Part shown: positions 36,730-45,303 of the stretch, in pieces
How positions within the stretch are numbered: the stretch's first letter is position 1
Layout: each line of letters starts with the position of its first letter
DNA from: CAVRXQ01 sp963838845
Lineage (GTDB): Bacteria; Actinomycetota; Acidimicrobiia; Acidimicrobiales; Bog-793
Assembly (NCBI GenBank): GCA_963838845.1
Contig: CAWISR010000003.1
Location: 124,001 to 188,000, forward strand
DNA: 64,000 nt
Direction of reading: 5' to 3'
Made by a program: the position numbers and the translations under genes
Notes under the pieces: generated by a model
Databases searched by the model: none
Seen by the model: the letters and a program-made list of their open reading frames with translations, nothing else
Told to the model about the DNA's origin: nothing

Positions 36730-38334
36730 TCAGCTCGACTGCTCGCCCGATGTCGCCCCGGCAGCCGCCTCGTCGTCCAACGCCGCCTCTTCGGTCGCAC
36801 CCTCGCGCGACTCCTCTTCGGCGGATCCGGCGAACGACGCGGCGCTCTCTTTGACCACTTGGTCGAGTTCCTTTTCATCGGGCAGCGTTCCGGTCGACCT
36901 GATCTGCTCCAACATCTCGGGGTGCGCCGTCTTGAATTCGGTGCGCAGCACCTGCTCGAACTGACGCACCTCTTCGACCGGGATTCTGTCGATGAATCCC
37001 TTCACGCCCGCGTAGATGACGACCACCTCCTCTTCCACAGGAAGCGGCTCGTTCTGTCCCTGTTTCAGCAGCTCGACCAGCCGGTAGCCGCGGTCGAGCT
37101 GCGCCTGCGAAGCGCGGTCGAGCTCCGAGCCGAACGTCGCGAACGATTCGAGGTCACGGAACTGGGCGAGGTCGATCTTCAGCGAGCCGACGACCGACTT
37201 CATCGCCTTGATCTGCGCCGCACCGCCGACCCGGCTGACGGAATTCCCGACGTTCATCGCCGGACGGACTCCGGAGTTGAACAGATCGGTCTCCAAGAAG
37301 ATCTGGCCGTCGGTGATCGAGATGACGTTCGTCGGGATGTAGGCAGAAATGTCGCCGCCCTTCGTCTCGATGATCGGCAACGCGGTGAGGGAACCGCCGC
37401 CACGCTCGTTCGACAGCTTCGCCGCCCGCTCGAGCAACCGGCTGTGGAGGTAGAAAACGTCACCCGGGTACGCCTCGCGACCGGGTGGCCGGCGCAGAAG
37501 CAAGGACAACTGGCGGTAGGCGTCAGCCTGTTTCGACAGGTCGTCATAGACGATCAGCGCGTGCTCTCCACGCTCCATCCAATGCTGACCCATCGCGCAC
37601 CCCGAGTAGGGCGCGAGGTACTTGAACGGCGCGGGTTCGGAAGCCGGCGCCGCGACGACGACCGTGTACTCGAGGGCGCCGTGCGCTTCCAGCGTCGCCA
37701 CGGTCTGCGCGACGGTCGATCCCTTCTGCCCGATCGCCACGTAGATGCATTTCACGCCGGTGCCTTTTTGGTTGAGGATCGTGTCGACCGCCACCGTCGT
37801 CTTGCCGGTCTTGCGGTCACCGATGATCAGCTCGCGTTGGCCCCTTCCAATCGGCGTCAGCGCGTCGATGACCTTGATGCCGGTCTGCAGCGGCTCGGAC
37901 ACGGGTTGGCGGTCGACGATGCTCGGTGCCTGGACCTCGACAAGTCGCAGCTCGACATCTCCGAGTGCGCCTCTGCCGTCGAGCGGCTCGCCGAGGGGGT
38001 TCACCACGCGGCCCAACAGCGCGTCGCCGACCGGGACCGAAAGAATTCGCCCCGTGGCGCGCACCGTTTGGCCCTCGTCGAGTCCCTCGACGTTGCCGAG
38101 GACGACGACACCGATCTCGTCCTCGTCGAGGTTGAGTGCCAGGCCCAAGGTGCCGTTCTCGAACTCGAGAAGTTCGTTCACCGAGGCGTGCGGTAGCCCT
38201 GCGACGTGCGCGATACCATCACCCACTTCGGCGATCCGCCCGACCTGCTCAGTCGAGATCTCGGTCCCGAGCTCCGCGACGTGTCTCTCGAGGACCGCGG
38301 CGATCTCCTCGGCGTCGATCGTCAGCTCAGACAT
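36730..38334 (-). CDS. atpA: ATP synthase F1 subunit alpha
   Basis: 534 residues. Walker A GDRKTGKTTVAVDTILNQ, AIGQKGSTVAQTV and PGREAYPGDVFYLHSRLLER are standard. It forms the non-catalytic nucleotide sites of F1. The C-terminal ~30 residues are an acidic, Ala-rich extension (EEESREGATEEAALDDEAAA), as in other actinobacteria. ATG at 38334 follows AAGGAG. Confidence 0.98.
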   Translation of the reverse strand: MSELTIDAEEIAAVLERHVAELGTEISTEQVGRIAEVGDGIAHVAGLPHASVNELLEFENGTLGLALNLDEDEIGVVVLGNVEGLDEGQTVRATGRILSVPVGDALLGRVVNPLGEPLDGRGALGDVELRLVEVQAPSIVDRQPVSEPLQTGIKVIDALTPIGRGQRELIIGDRKTGKTTVAVDTILNQKGTGVKCIYVAIGQKGSTVAQTVATLEAHGALEYTVVVAAPASEPAPFKYLAPYSGCAMGQHWMERGEHALIVYDDLSKQADAYRQLSLLLRRPPGREAYPGDVFYLHSRLLERAAKLSNERGGGSLTALPIIETKGGDISAYIPTNVISITDGQIFLETDLFNSGVRPAMNVGNSVSRVGGAAQIKAMKSVVGSLKIDLAQFRDLESFATFGSELDRASQAQLDRGYRLVELLKQGQNEPLPVEEEVVVIYAGVKGFIDRIPVEEVRQFEQVLRTEFKTAHPEMLEQIRSTGTLPDEKELDQVVKESAASFAGSAEEESREGATEEAALDDEAAAGATSGEQSS

Positions 38335-38385
38335 CAAACCGCTCCTTATTCGTCGTCGGTCTCGTCGTGACCATCGGTGCTTTCA

Positions 38386-39294
38386 TCAGGACGCTTTGGC
38401 AAGCAAGTCGCGTAGGCGCTCGACGCGCAAGCGCACCGTGCCGTCGATGATCAGGTCTCCAACATTCACGCGGATGCCGCCGATCACCGATCTATCGATG
38501 ATGTCCCGGATTTCGACGTTGCGGTCGGTCAGACGTGACAACGCCGTAGCGACGCGCGCCCGTTCATCGTCGTCGAGCGGCACTGCGCTCCGCACCTCGG
38601 CGATTCGGCGACCCCGCTCTTCGGCAGCCAACCCGACGAGCCAGTCGATCGCGCCAACGAGATCACGCAGCCGCCCGGCGCGGATTACGTAGCGCACGAG
38701 CCGCACGGTCGTCTCGTGCGCCGACGACCCAAACAGGTCGTCGATGACGGCAGCCCGACCCGAATACGTCAGATTGCCGTCGCTGAGGACGTCGCGCAGC
38801 TCACGGCTCGATTCGAGGACACGAGCGATTCGGAAGAGTTCGTCCTCGACGACGTCGATTTCTGCTCGCGATTCGACCTCCTGCAGCAACCGCTCGGTGT
38901 ATCCGCGGATCCGCTCGAGGATCTCGCCGCGACTCGCCGCCGGTTCGGGCTCGATCGCGGAACCGGTCGAAACACGGTCGATCTCCGCCTCTGCGAACTC
39001 GACGAGGTCGACGAGTGTCGCAGGGATCTCCGGCGGGCGCTCGCTCACAACGACGAAGCCGATGAGCGAGACGGAGATGCGCTCGGCCTTTCCTTCGAGG
39101 AGATCGATGACGATCGCACGACGTGTCGCAGGCGGGATCACGGCGTCGGTGAGCACGGTGCGGAGGTCGTCCGAGCTGTTCACCACCCGCGCGACGCCGA
39201 TCAAATCACCGCGCACCGTTTCGAGGGTGCCGGATCCCTCCGCCTGTTCGAAGACCGCCGCCGCATAACCGCGGATCGCCTCGCGGATTAGAGG
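38386..39294 (-). CDS. atpH: ATP synthase delta subunit with duplicated N-terminal domain; likely C-terminal part of a b'-delta fusion
   Basis: About 302 residues without a normal start codon: the frame is open but reads PLIREAIRGYAAAVFEQAEG straight after the stop of the preceding b-type frame. The delta (OSCP) N-domain pattern occurs twice (LETVRGDLIGVARVVNSSDD and DVVEDELFRIARVLESSREL), then the C-terminal beta part ending NVGDLIIDGTVRLRVERLRD. M. tuberculosis AtpH has the same order: b, repeat, delta. Adding one C to the CCC at 39293-39295 would join this frame to b'. I therefore think it is the C-terminal part of a fused stalk protein with an indel in the sequence. It joins F1 to the peripheral stalk. 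Confidence 0.8.
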   Translation of the reverse strand, partial: PLIREAIRGYAAAVFEQAEGSGTLETVRGDLIGVARVVNSSDDLRTVLTDAVIPPATRRAIVIDLLEGKAERISVSLIGFVVVSERPPEIPATLVDLVEFAEAEIDRVSTGSAIEPEPAASRGEILERIRGYTERLLQEVESRAEIDVVEDELFRIARVLESSRELRDVLSDGNLTYSGRAAVIDDLFGSSAHETTVRLVRYVIRAGRLRDLVGAIDWLVGLAAEERGRRIAEVRSAVPLDDDERARVATALSRLTDRNVEIRDIIDRSVIGGIRVNVGDLIIDGTVRLRVERLRDLLAKAS

Positions 39295-40325
39295 GACCGT
39301 TCCGATTCGGCGGCGGCGATCGCCTCGGCAATGAGGCGATGGTGGACCGGTTCGTCGAGCTCGGCGGCGACGATTCGCGCCGCTGCCGCGACGACCACGG
39401 AGCCGATCTCCTCGAGCACTTCGTCGCGGATCTGGGCGCGTGCAAGCTCGATCGCGGAAGAGGCGCGGGCGAGTGCGTGCGCGTACTCCAGGTCCGCGCG
39501 CTGCCTCCCTTGCTCCAAGAGTGCGACCGCGTTGCGCTCCGCCTGCGCGACGATCGACTCCGCCTCGGCCTGCGCCCGCTCGAGCATCGCTCGCCGCCCC
39601 TCGAGCAGCTGCTCGGACTCCTCGCGGAGCCGCTCTCCCGTGCTCAACTGATCGCGGATCGTGTCGGTCTGACGGTTCATCGCCCGGCGCAGCGGCGGCA
39701 CGATATAGCGCCAGATAAACGCGACGAACAGGGCGATCGCGACCCACTCGAGTAAGTAGGAAATGCCGAAGTTCGACGACGCGGCGACGATCACTGTCGT
39801 CTCCCGCTCTGCCGGGCGCGCTGCATCCGCGAGCGCGAGCTCCTCGGCGATCAGTCCGCGGTGCCGGCCGGAGTGGAGGCCCCCGCCGACGATGCGCTCT
39901 GCCGCCTGCACGACGAGCGTCTCTGCACGCTCGAGCAGCTCGGCACGGAGCCGGTCCCGTTCCGCGTCGATGCCTCCGGAGGCTTGCTGGACCCGACGAT
40001 CGTGCTCCTGCTGACCACGGGCGCGTGCGTCTTGCAGGAGGTCGTCAACTTGGCGCGAAGCCTCTTGCAGGATCTCCCGGGCGCGAGCGCGAGCGTCGCC
40101 GAGCGTCTGCAGACGCTCGGCGTCGAGTCGCGCCGCCTCCCGGCGCGCAGACTCGGCGGAGTCCTGCTCTTTCCGCACCAATTCATCCCGATCCCGCATC
40201 ACCTTTTGGATCGACGGTAGGACGAACTTCGCGACGATCCCCAGAACGACGATGAAGATGATCAGCTCGACGAAGAACGTCGCGTTCGGAACGATGAAGT
40301 TGCTGCTGCCGGAGCTCGCGAGCAC
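39288..40325 (-). CDS. atpF: ATP synthase b subunits, two tandem copies in one frame (b-b')
   Basis: 345 residues with two complete b-type units. Each has a membrane helix followed by a long charged coiled coil: NATFFVELIIFIVVLGIVAK at about residues 13-33, and GISYLLEWVAIALFVAFIWR at about 184-204. Mycobacteria encode b and b-delta as separate genes; here no stop separates them. An internal GTG at 39794 sits in a GTGA, the overlap type that this genome uses between genes, so b and b' may really be separate, with an indel removing the b stop. The second unit runs into delta by another frame change. The protein forms the peripheral stalk. Confidence 0.82.
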   Translation of the reverse strand: MLASSGSSNFIVPNATFFVELIIFIVVLGIVAKFVLPSIQKVMRDRDELVRKEQDSAESARREAARLDAERLQTLGDARARAREILQEASRQVDDLLQDARARGQQEHDRRVQQASGGIDAERDRLRAELLERAETLVVQAAERIVGGGLHSGRHRGLIAEELALADAARPAERETTVIVAASSNFGISYLLEWVAIALFVAFIWRYIVPPLRRAMNRQTDTIRDQLSTGERLREESEQLLEGRRAMLERAQAEAESIVAQAERNAVALLEQGRQRADLEYAHALARASSAIELARAQIRDEVLEEIGSVVVAAAARIVAAELDEPVHHRLIAEAIAAAESERSL

Positions 40326-40343
40326 AGCGATTCGACCTGGTTC

Positions 40344-40604
40344 CTACTTCTTGTAGAGAACGAAGACGAACAGGAACATGAAGACGAGGTTGATGAAGTA
40401 CATCGCCTCGACGAGACCGACGATGATGAACATGATCGTGAACAGGCGTCCCTGGGCCTCGGGCTGACGCGCAACCCCGGCGATCGTCTGGCTGCCGGCG
40501 AGACCGTCGCCGATCGCCGCACCGATCGCGCCGCCGCCGAGCGCGATGCCGCCGCCGACGAGAGCTCCTGCGAGCTGAATCGCCTGCTGGGTCGTGTCTG
40601 CCAT
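40344..40604 (-). CDS. atpE: ATP synthase Fo subunit c
   Basis: 86 residues, a two-helix hairpin: glycine-rich first helix (ALVGGGIALGGGAIGAAIGD), polar loop with RQPEAQG, and second helix with the ion-binding Glu in VGLVEAMYFINLVF. The residue after Glu is Ala, so the Na+-binding pattern is absent and the ring should be proton-driven. ATG at 40604 has a GAGAGG nearby. Confidence 0.97.
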   Translation of the reverse strand: MADTTQQAIQLAGALVGGGIALGGGAIGAAIGDGLAGSQTIAGVARQPEAQGRLFTIMFIIVGLVEAMYFINLVFMFLFVFVLYKK

Positions 40605-40662
40605 TTCCCTCTCCTGTGGTTGGTGATGCCTATTCCCTCCGGACGTTCGCCCTTCGGGCCAA

Positions 40663-41400
40663 TCAGTGTTCTCCGACGACGGCCGACTGGAAGTACAAGA
40701 CGGTCAGCAACGAGAAGATAAACGCCTGCACCGGGCCGACGAACAGTCCGTCGAAGAGTTTCCAGATCAGATCGAGAATCGGGATCGCCGGATACAGCGC
40801 GCCGGTCAAGAGCCCCGCGATGATGACGAGCAGCAGCCCCCCAGAAAAGATGTTGCCGAAAAGTCGCAAGGCGAGCGTCACGGGCTTCACGAGCTCTTCT
40901 ATGACGTTGATCGGAAAGAGTGCTTTGAACGGCTTGAAATAGTGGCTGAGATAGTTCCGCCAACCGTGCTTGGCGATCCACGTCGCATGCATCAGCAGGA
41001 TGACGAAAACGGCCAGTGCTGCGGTGAAGTTCACGTCAGCGGCCGGCGCGGGGAGGTACTGCGGCGTGTGTCCCGTCGGGATGAGTTCGAGCCAGTTCGC
41101 GATCAGGATGAAGACGAACAACGTGAACGCGAGGGGCACGATCGGCTCTCCGGCGTCGCCCATCGAGGTGTGCACCTGATTCTCGACACCGCGGATGATC
41201 GTCTCGAAGGCGAGCTGGAACTTGCCGGGTACGCCGGATGTCGCATTGGCTCGGAGGTAGAAGCCGAGGGCGAGCACGATCGCGCCGGCGACGACGGTGG
41301 AAAGCACCGTGTCGACGTTCACGGTGAATCCGAACCACTTCTCCGTGATGTGCTTGCCGACGTCGTTCGAGTTCAGTCCGGCGAGAACCGGTCCGATCAC
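40663..41400 (-). CDS. atpB: ATP synthase Fo subunit a
   Basis: 245 residues. The conserved proton-channel helix LALRLFGNIFSGGLLLVII contains the essential Arg. EELVKPVTLALR and the last helices end in YFQSAVVGEH. The GTG start at 41400 overlaps the atpI stop as GTGA; longer frames have no Shine-Dalgarno support and overlap atpI coding sequence. Confidence 0.95.
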   Translation of the reverse strand: MIGPVLAGLNSNDVGKHITEKWFGFTVNVDTVLSTVVAGAIVLALGFYLRANATSGVPGKFQLAFETIIRGVENQVHTSMGDAGEPIVPLAFTLFVFILIANWLELIPTGHTPQYLPAPAADVNFTAALAVFVILLMHATWIAKHGWRNYLSHYFKPFKALFPINVIEELVKPVTLALRLFGNIFSGGLLLVIIAGLLTGALYPAIPILDLIWKLFDGLFVGPVQAFIFSLLTVLYFQSAVVGEH

Positions 41401-41822
41401 AGGGTGACCCCCGTCGTTCCCTGCGCGAAGAGGCTGCGGACGAGGCTCACGAGCAACAAGAAGTAGAAAAGCGCGATTCCGCCGGCCGCCGAGATCCCGA
41501 GCGAGACCGACGCGAAGGCGAGCCCGACTACGACGACGGTCGTCGCCCCGAGGCGGGCGAGCGTGCTCGAGGCGAGGGCGCGACGGGGATGCGCGTGCCC
41601 GGATGCATTCACCTTCGCGACGGCGCGGGCGACAAGACGGATGTTGGCGAGCCCGAGGGCGAGCCCGACGCACACCCCGAGGCCGATCAGCGGGTGTGAG
41701 AGAGCAAGTGAGATGCCAAACGCGACCGCGCCGACGATGAGGCCGCCGAAAACCGTCCGACGCACGACACGCGTGACTTCAGACAGCGGTAATTGTTCGA
41801 ACAGTTGAGAGATTCGGTCCAT
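41397..41822 (-). CDS. atpI: AtpI-like protein of the ATP synthase operon
   Basis: 141 residues with four membrane segments (for example GGLIVGAVAFGISLALSHPL and GGIALFYFLLLVSLVRSLF). Position directly before atpB and the segment pattern match AtpI/UncI, thought to help c-ring assembly and Mg2+ supply. Sequence similarity in this family is low, so the assignment leans on context. Confidence 0.8.
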   Translation of the reverse strand: MDRISQLFEQLPLSEVTRVVRRTVFGGLIVGAVAFGISLALSHPLIGLGVCVGLALGLANIRLVARAVAKVNASGHAHPRRALASSTLARLGATTVVVVGLAFASVSLGISAAGGIALFYFLLLVSLVRSLFAQGTTGVTL

Positions 41823-41875
41823 GCTCGTCTTCGTGGGGCATTCCGCGGTCGTAGACCGGACCGCACACTAGTGAT

Positions 41876-42079
41876 TCAGAGATATCTCTTGATCATGAAA
41901 TACGTGGCCGCCACCGCAGCGACCACGCCGACACCGAGTCCGACGAAGGTCACCGTCGGACCGGCTCCGGTCGCCTCGGCGATCCAGTAGCCGAGCCCGA
42001 CGCCGATCGCGACGCAGGCACCGGCCGTCAACCCGACCCCGGCGAGCTCGACGAACGTCGGAGACGACCGCCTTGCCAC
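41876..42079 (-). CDS. atpZ: AtpZ-like small membrane protein
   Basis: 67 residues with two membrane helices (VGLTAGACVAIGVGLGYWIA and TFVGLGVGVVAAVAATYFMI) and a short charged end (KRYL). The GxGLGxW pattern and place before atpI fit AtpZ, which forms a Ca2+/Mg2+ transporter with AtpI in other bacteria. The start is taken as GTG at 42079; a GGAGG lies some 15 bases upstream, inside the end of wecA. Confidence 0.75.
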   Translation of the reverse strand: MARRSSPTFVELAGVGLTAGACVAIGVGLGYWIAEATGAGPTVTFVGLGVGVVAAVAATYFMIKRYL

Positions 42080-42088
42080 CGGGGCGGC

Positions 42089-43483
42089 TCATCCTCCCAT
42101 CTCGTCACGCGGCTCGCCAAAACGCGCGACGCGTGGCTCGGCTTCCGGCGCAGGCTGCGCAGCCGGTCGCCGGACGCGTCGGCGCGGGATCAGCACGCGT
42201 CGCCGCCGGCGTCTTCGCCGGGGCGAGGCGAGATCGGACTCCCCGGCGACGGCGACGCCCGCTGCGGCCGACATCACGACCGAGATCGCCGGAGTCGTCG
42301 TCTCCGGCACGGACGCATCCGGCGACGCTGTCACGTCGGACAGTGCCTCGACCTGCTCGATCGCGGCCACCTCCCGGCCGCCCGGCCGGAAGATCGTGTA
42401 GAGCACGGCGACCGAGAACACCGCGACGAAGGGGACAAAGGCGTTCACCTTCAAAACGAATGACGGCAGGATCGCGAACGCCGAGAGCACCGCCGTCCAC
42501 GCCCAGAGGATTAGCACCGACCGGCGCTGGCCATGGCCGAGACGGATCAGCCGGTAGTGCAGGTGCCCGAGGTCCCGCTCGGCGAAACTCACGCCACGCA
42601 CCGTTCTCCGCACGATCGCGAAAACCGTGTCGAGAATCGGCACCCCCAAGATGAAGATCGGGATGAATAGCGGTGCGAATCGGAAGAAGGTCAGCCCGGA
42701 GACGTCGGTGCCCGCGGCCCCGTTCACCGTCGTGCGGCCGCCGATCACCATCGTCGCCGCCGCCATCGACAAACCGAGGAACAACGCCCCGGAATCCCCC
42801 ATGAATTGACGCGCCGGATAGAAGTTGTGCGGCAAGAATCCGATGCACACCCCGCAGGTGATCGCTGCGACGAGCGGTCCCAGGTTGTCGGGAGTGAGGT
42901 TACCGAGGGTCTCAAGCCGCAGGCCGTACACGCAGAGTGCCGCCGCGCCGATCGCGACGACGCCGGCCGCGAGCCCATCGAGGCCGTCGATCAGGTTCAC
43001 CGCGTTCGCCATGCCGACGACCCAGATCGCCGTGACGAGGGGCAGCACCGACGGCGAGAGCACGTAGATCGTCGGGAAGAAGGGGAACTTGAAGTACTCC
43101 ATGGTGGCGCCCAGAAAGACGAGCACCATCGCCGCGAAGACCTGTCCGGCCACCTTCGCCGGGGGAGAGATGTTCTTCACGTCGTCGATCAGCCCCACGG
43201 CGTAGATCACGAAGGCGGCGAGCCCGACGCCCAACGGCTCGGTCGAGCCGCGGAAGATCGGCGAGAGGTCGCCGAGCTGCGAGGCGAGCAGCAATGCGAC
43301 CCCGAAGCCGAGCAGCATCGACGTGCCACCGATGGTCGGCACCGGGCGTGAGTGGACCCGCTCGATCCCGGGCTCATCGACCGCACCGAAGATGGTCGCG
43401 ACCCTGCGAACGGGATAACCGAGGACGAACGTGGCGACCGCGGCGACCGCGGCGATGAGCGCGTACTCGCCGTACACGTTCAT
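42089..43483 (-). CDS. wecA: UDP-GlcNAc:undecaprenyl-phosphate GlcNAc-1-phosphate transferase family (WecA/TagO)
   Basis: 464 residues, about 11 membrane helices. VDEPGIERVHSRPVPTIGG, YAVGLIDDVKNISP (Asp pair), GMANAVNLIDGLDGLAAG and the QFMGDSGALFLG and HLHYRLIRLGHGQR motifs are those of the polyprenyl-phosphate HexNAc-1-P transferases. It starts lipid-linked glycan synthesis (arabinogalactan linker in mycobacteria). The last ~85 residues are a cytoplasmic tail with a run of eight Arg (RRRRRRRRV) and a second basic block. M. tuberculosis has wecA in the same place before atpI. ATG at 43483 overlaps the glyA stop by one base (TGATG). Confidence 0.93.
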   Translation of the reverse strand: MNVYGEYALIAAVAAVATFVLGYPVRRVATIFGAVDEPGIERVHSRPVPTIGGTSMLLGFGVALLLASQLGDLSPIFRGSTEPLGVGLAAFVIYAVGLIDDVKNISPPAKVAGQVFAAMVLVFLGATMEYFKFPFFPTIYVLSPSVLPLVTAIWVVGMANAVNLIDGLDGLAAGVVAIGAAALCVYGLRLETLGNLTPDNLGPLVAAITCGVCIGFLPHNFYPARQFMGDSGALFLGLSMAAATMVIGGRTTVNGAAGTDVSGLTFFRFAPLFIPIFILGVPILDTVFAIVRRTVRGVSFAERDLGHLHYRLIRLGHGQRRSVLILWAWTAVLSAFAILPSFVLKVNAFVPFVAVFSVAVLYTIFRPGGREVAAIEQVEALSDVTASPDASVPETTTPAISVVMSAAAGVAVAGESDLASPRRRRRRRRVLIPRRRVRRPAAQPAPEAEPRVARFGEPRDEMGG

Positions 43484-44787
43484 CAGGGGCTCCGATCAGA
43501 CTCCCGCATCGCTGCGAGCGTCGCGTACGGATCGAATTTCGCGCAGAGATCGCGCACTTCGACCCGCACCTCGTCGAGGAGCTTCTCGTCGCTGCGGTTG
43601 CGCAGCACCGTCGACAGCAACTCGCCGATGCGGCGCATCTCCGGCTCGCCCATTCCCGCGGTCGTCTCGGCGGCGCTGCCGAGGCGGAGGCCGCTCGTCA
43701 CAAACGGTGAGCGCGGGTCGTTCGGGATCTGATTCCGATTGCACGTGATCCCGACGCGGTCGAGCACGTCCTGAGCTTCTTTCCCGGTGAGTTCGGCGTC
43801 GAACGACCGCAGATCGACGAGGACGGTGTGGTTCTCGGTCCCGCCGGCGACAAGGCGGAACCCTTCGAGCTGCAGGGAGTCGGCAAGCGCGGCAGCGTTG
43901 CGGAGAACCTGCGCCGCGTACACCCGGAAGTCGTCGGTCGCCGCCTCGCCGAACGCAACGGCCTTCGCCGCGATGACGTGGTCGAGCGGCCCTCCTTGGA
44001 GGCCCGGGAAGACCGCGGCATCGATCGCACGGGCGTGGACCTCGTCGGTCAGAATCGCCCCGCCCCGCGGGCCGCGCAGGGTCTTGTGGGTCGTGAACGT
44101 GACGACGTCGGCGACGCCGACGGGGTTCGGATGCACGCCGCCGGCGATCAACCCAGCGGGATGGGCGGCGTCGAACATGAACATCGCACCGACCTCGTCG
44201 GCGATGTCGCGGAACGGTTGCGGCTCGATGAGCCGCGTGTACGCCGTCGTGCCGGCGACGATCAGTTTCGGCCGTTCGTGTCGCGCGAGCTCGGCGACCT
44301 GGTCGAGGTCGATTCGCTCACCCGATCCGTCTTCGGCGGCAGGCGTGACGCCGTAGGCGACGAAGCGGTAGAGCTTGCCCGTCACGCTCACTGGAGATCC
44401 ATGGGTGAGGTGGCCGCCCTGGTCGAGCCGCATCGCGAGGATCGTCTCGCCCGGTTCGACGAGCGCGAGGTAGGCGGCGAGATTCGCCGACGCCCCAGCG
44501 TGCGGCTGGACGTTCGCGTGCTCGGCACCAAAGAGCGAGGTCGCCCGGTCGCGGGCGAGTGACTCGATCTCGTCGGCGTAGACGTTCCCGCCGTAGTAGC
44601 GGCGACCCGGATAACCCTCGGAGTACTTGTTCGTCAGCACTGACGCCGTGGCGGCAAGCACCGCAGGGGACGTGAAGTTCTCCGAGGCGATGAGCTGGAT
44701 CGTCGTCCTCTGGCGATTGAGCTCGCGCTCGAGGATCGCCTTCACCTCCGGATCGCTCGCGAGCACGTCGGCGTCCACGGTCATCAC
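43483..44787 (-). CDS. glyA: Serine hydroxymethyltransferase
   Basis: About 434 residues. IQLIASENFTSPAVLAATAS, EGYPGRRYYGG, VTFTTHKTLRGPRGG with the PLP lysine and LRLGSAAETTAGMGEPEM are diagnostic. It converts serine and tetrahydrofolate to glycine and methylene-THF. Start either GTG 44787 (GTGA overlap with rpiB) or the next codon, ATG 44784. Confidence 0.97.
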   Translation of the reverse strand: MMTVDADVLASDPEVKAILERELNRQRTTIQLIASENFTSPAVLAATASVLTNKYSEGYPGRRYYGGNVYADEIESLARDRATSLFGAEHANVQPHAGASANLAAYLALVEPGETILAMRLDQGGHLTHGSPVSVTGKLYRFVAYGVTPAAEDGSGERIDLDQVAELARHERPKLIVAGTTAYTRLIEPQPFRDIADEVGAMFMFDAAHPAGLIAGGVHPNPVGVADVVTFTTHKTLRGPRGGAILTDEVHARAIDAAVFPGLQGGPLDHVIAAKAVAFGEAATDDFRVYAAQVLRNAAALADSLQLEGFRLVAGGTENHTVLVDLRSFDAELTGKEAQDVLDRVGITCNRNQIPNDPRSPFVTSGLRLGSAAETTAGMGEPEMRRIGELLSTVLRNRSDEKLLDEVRVEVRDLCAKFDPYATLAAMRESDRSP

Positions 44788-45227
44788 CTTTCTGAATCGA
44801 GTGCGTCGATCTTTTCGATTCGCACTTCGTGTCGTCCACCATCAAAGGACGACTGGCTGAACGCGTCGAGTGCATCGAGCGCGACCACATCCCCGAGCAG
44901 TCGGGCGCCGAAGCAGATCACGTTCGCATTGTTGTGATGCTTCGCGAGCCGCGCCGACGAGACGTCGTGCACGACCGCGGCGCGCACGCCGCGGATCTTG
45001 TTCGCGGCGATCGAGATTCCGATTCCCGTCCCACAAACGCAGACACCGATGTCGGCGTCGCCGGCGACGACCGCCCGCCCCACCGCAGCGCCGTAATCGG
45101 GGTAGTCGACCGGCGACTCGTCGTGCGTGCCGAGATCGATGACCTCGTGGTCGGACTTCTCGAGGTGCTCGCGCAAAAGCTCCTTCAACGGAAAACCGGC
45201 ATGATCCGAGCCGACCGCGAAGCGCAC
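44784..45227 (-). CDS. rpiB: Ribose-5-phosphate isomerase B
   Basis: 147 residues. VGSDHAGFPLKELLREHL, DYPDYGAAVGRAVVAGDADI, the active-site Cys in VCVCGTGIGISIAANKI and NVICFGARLLG are typical of RpiB, which interconverts ribulose-5- and ribose-5-phosphate. GTG start at 45227 with a TAAACT hexamer ending 8 bases before it. Confidence 0.95.
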   Translation of the reverse strand: MRFAVGSDHAGFPLKELLREHLEKSDHEVIDLGTHDESPVDYPDYGAAVGRAVVAGDADIGVCVCGTGIGISIAANKIRGVRAAVVHDVSSARLAKHHNNANVICFGARLLGDVVALDALDAFSQSSFDGGRHEVRIEKIDALDSER

Positions 45228-45235
45228 GACTCTTC

Positions 45236-45241
45236 AGTTTA
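45236..45241 (-). promoter_or_regulatory. Putative -10 hexamer before rpiB
   Basis: TAAACT on the reverse strand, 8 bases before the rpiB GTG. It lies in the 76-base gap after sua5, and may supply transcripts for rpiB-glyA-wecA and the atp genes. Confidence 0.35.
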
Positions 45242-45303
45242 GGAGCTACGCCGGTTTTTCTCGGGAGGTCGCCGAAAGGTGCGACTCGCGCGGCCGTCGA
45301 AAC

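Noticed and set aside
39795..40325. Annotating atpF (b) and b' as two separate genes
   Set aside because: No stop codon separates them in the sequence as given, so I kept one frame; the GTGA at 39791-39794 is noted as an alternative.
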